NCBI GenBank assembly: GCA_002786025.1
Contig: NHNW01000013.1
Location: 620,001-684,000 of the forward strand
DNA length: 64,000 bases
Direction: 5' to 3'
Source: Zasmidium citrigriseum
Lineage: Eukaryota > Ascomycota > Dothideomycetes > Mycosphaerellales > Mycosphaerellaceae
This document shows, one piece after another, positions 62,412 through 64,000 of this stretch. A program made the position numbers and the translations under genes. The notes beneath the pieces are model-generated. The model worked only from the letters and a program-made list of their open reading frames with translations, was not told the DNA's origin and ran no database searches. Positions within the stretch are counted from its first letter, which is position 1. Every line of letters starts with the position of its first letter.

Positions 62412-64000
62412 CTATACTGCCATGTTCACACCCCTCGCCCTCTCCTCAATCCTGGCCCTCAACCCCTCAATAACCTCCCCCCCAAGCCACCTCATCCTCC
62501 CATCCCCCTCCCGTCTCGCCCTCTCAGCCCAAGCAAACAGCATTCTCAAATTCCACAAAGCATCCCTCTCCGTCCCACCCACAGCTTTACTCAGAACCAT
62601 TCTATCATCGACCACAGTTCCTCGGTCGTCCGAGTAGACTGAGGAATGCACGTCTGGCGGGAGGACGAGTTCGATATCAGCTCTGTCCATGTCTTTGAAA
62701 GCAGGAAGGTTGAAGAGCGTGTGCCAGATTTGCTGGTTGAGCATTGTTGCCGTTTGAGCGTCGTTGAGCGCTGCGAGTGCTGCGCTGAATGCCGAGGAAT
62801 GGGCTTCTGCGGCGGGACAGCGTCGGACGAAGACTCGTTGGTCCTTGCGGAAGGAAGCAAGATGTTCAGAATTGTTGGCGAAGTCGAGTGTCACACGCCA
62901 GTATGCAGGATTGTCAGTCTGGATTGTGGCGATTGTGTCCAGTTCCGGCAGGAGGCAAGGCGAACGCATGCTCAATACGTTGCCGTCTCGTTGGGTTACT
63001 TTGATGGGCATGTGGATTGGTCGCTGTGTGTCGATGTCTTCGATGGTGATGCATCGTGCCTCTGCTGCGAAGACCCAGAGATGTCTGAACGCCTGCAGGT
63101 GAACACGATTGTCTTGCACGTCTGTTGGAAACAGCGGGTAGAATGCGCAGATGAGCGAAGCAATGGCCAGGTCTGAAGTCCCGAACGTGAAAGTTCCGCC
63201 ACCAAGGAAGAGAACACCGATAGCCAGATGCGAAGCGAGATGAGAGCCGTACGTAGTGTCAGGATCGGTGCGGCCGTGCATGCGTCGAAGGTAGCGGAAA
63301 GTCTCCAGATCGCCAGTCCCAGCCATGACCACCGCCGCACACAAGGCCAATGCATCCATGCAACGCTTCAAGGCGGATCGACCAAGCTTGGCGTCGAAGT
63401 AGTAGGAGTCCGTCCATCCGAAGGCATAGAAAGACTTCAGAACACTCAGGATCTCGTCACGAGCCCAGTAGTTGCCACTGCCAGCATACTTCAGCGCTAA
63501 AGCCCACGCCAGCCCAGTGAAGACATTGAAGAGCGGAATGTGAGCGCTGTCGATGGTATTTTTCATAGTGATCTGATTGCCCGCATCGATGAGCTTGGTC
63601 TTGTAGAAGTCAGGCAAATTGGCGTGAATCCATCCAGGTCTTCCAGATACCATGCCTTGGGCTTGGATGTCGTCCCAGAGAATGATGTTTTTAGCCATCG
63701 CTCGCAGCATCAGTATGTCTGGTCTGACATGGTCGTACTGTGCTTCCGTGTCTGGAATGTCGATCTTGTTCGCCACGGCTCGGTCGCCAGACTTCATGTA
63801 GACAAAAGCTACTGCGACAACTGCTCCCGCGGTTGCTCTATCAAAGACGTGCACTGCGTTGACTGGACGCGGCCCGACCGCGATTGCTAGAAGTCGCTCT
63901 GGTAGATACATGCCATGCAAGCCTCGAAGGTTGTTACCTTTGCCCAGGTTGATCAGGCCCAGAGCAAAGCCAGCTGCAAGGCGATATGACTCGTCGCGAA
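62412..64000 (-). CDS. APC1: Anaphase-promoting complex subunit 1 (APC1/BimE), C-terminal part
   Basis: The scaffold subunit of the APC/C ubiquitin ligase that drives mitotic exit. About 529 codons are open from 64000 down to the TAG at 62412-62414, and the frame continues past the right edge, so the gene is partial at its 5' end. Recognisable blocks: YRLAAGFALGLINLGKGNN and LRGLHGMYLPERLLAIAVG (proteasome/cyclosome repeats), AGAVVAVAFVYMKSGD, and DAGNQITMKNTIDSAHIPLF followed by NVFTGLAWALALKYAGSGN, a signature of APC1. A later block, HLAIGVLFLGGGTFTFGTSD, also belongs to the repeat torus. The C-terminal 180 residues are less conserved and helical. No intron is needed in the visible part. 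Confidence 0.93.
   Translation of the reverse strand, partial: RDESYRLAAGFALGLINLGKGNNLRGLHGMYLPERLLAIAVGPRPVNAVHVFDRATAGAVVAVAFVYMKSGDRAVANKIDIPDTEAQYDHVRPDILMLRAMAKNIILWDDIQAQGMVSGRPGWIHANLPDFYKTKLIDAGNQITMKNTIDSAHIPLFNVFTGLAWALALKYAGSGNYWARDEILSVLKSFYAFGWTDSYYFDAKLGRSALKRCMDALALCAAVVMAGTGDLETFRYLRRMHGRTDPDTTYGSHLASHLAIGVLFLGGGTFTFGTSDLAIASLICAFYPLFPTDVQDNRVHLQAFRHLWVFAAEARCITIEDIDTQRPIHMPIKVTQRDGNVLSMRSPCLLPELDTIATIQTDNPAYWRVTLDFANNSEHLASFRKDQRVFVRRCPAAEAHSSAFSAALAALNDAQTATMLNQQIWHTLFNLPAFKDMDRADIELVLPPDVHSSVYSDDRGTVVDDRMVLSKAVGGTERDALWNLRMLFAWAERARREGDGRMRWLGGEVIEGLRARIEERARGVNMAV

Noticed and set aside
1..64000. tRNA, rRNA, CRISPR, transposon or viral remnants
   Set aside because: Scanned by eye for B-box-like GGTTCGA-NTCC with a paired stem, repeat arrays, terminal repeats and transposase or polymerase motifs; no convincing candidate found.

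Overview
The window is nuclear DNA of a filamentous ascomycete, most likely a dothideomycete; this placement is inferred from gene families and has not been tested by search. Genes are compact and alternate between strands. Most introns are about 45-60 nt, with GT..AG ends and CTGAC or CTAAC branch-like motifs. Protein families include Bck1, Topors-type RING, short BTB proteins, CorA-like proteins and a 'LRLPAE' N-terminal family typical of such fungi. No rRNA, tRNA, CRISPR array, intact transposon or viral insertion was recognised.

Layout. 1-8 kb: the 3' end of the ribosome-biogenesis gene UTP22, a LRLPAE-type gene, then a divergent pair (ureidoglycolate lyase and the cohesin acetyltransferase ECO1) flanked by two inverted, related small membrane-protein ORFs. 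8-12 kb: a secreted arylsulfatase and a four-exon cysteine-bearing small secreted protein. 13-18.7 kb: a ubiquitin-like/AN1 zinc-finger protein, an unusual gene joining an alpha/beta-hydrolase-like domain to a CorA-like membrane domain, and a mitochondrial-type enoyl-CoA hydratase. 19-22 kb: secreted RNase T2 and a secreted TAP-like peptidase. 23-28 kb: the ER ubiquitin ligase HRD1 and a diverged pyruvate-decarboxylase-like protein. 29-37 kb: the cell-wall-integrity kinase BCK1, a Topors-like RING protein and a HIT protein. 38-45 kb: a hypothetical gene, a monocarboxylate-type MFS transporter and two divergent F-box genes, with a duplicated promoter segment. 45-52 kb: a secreted chitin-binding protein, then TAF5 and MED11 head to head. 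52-56 kb: two tandem BTB paralogues and a second LRLPAE-type gene. 56-64 kb: a very large mitochondrial-type protein with repeated modules and a flavin-reductase-like domain, mitochondrial ribosomal protein bL31m divergent from it, and the 3' part of the APC/C subunit gene APC1.

There is no obvious metabolic gene cluster. Most genes are conserved housekeeping functions (rRNA processing, cohesion, transcription initiation, Mediator, ERAD, APC/C, mitochondrial translation). They are interspersed with secreted or surface proteins between 8 and 22 kb and at 45-48 kb. Several neighbours share short divergent promoters (UGL/ECO1, hydratase/RNase T2, RING/HIT, F-box/F-box, TAF5/MED11, the 1603-residue protein/bL31m).

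The least ordinary content is the hydrolase-like/CorA-like gene at 14.0-17.3 kb. Its serine-nucleophile position reads glycine, and its reading frame is broken at two places. Next are the module-repeat plus flavin-reductase protein at 56.5-61.3 kb, the decarboxylase-like protein lacking the usual thiamine-diphosphate signature, and the duplicated 110-bp promoter segment. All exon models were built by eye from open frames and splice signals.
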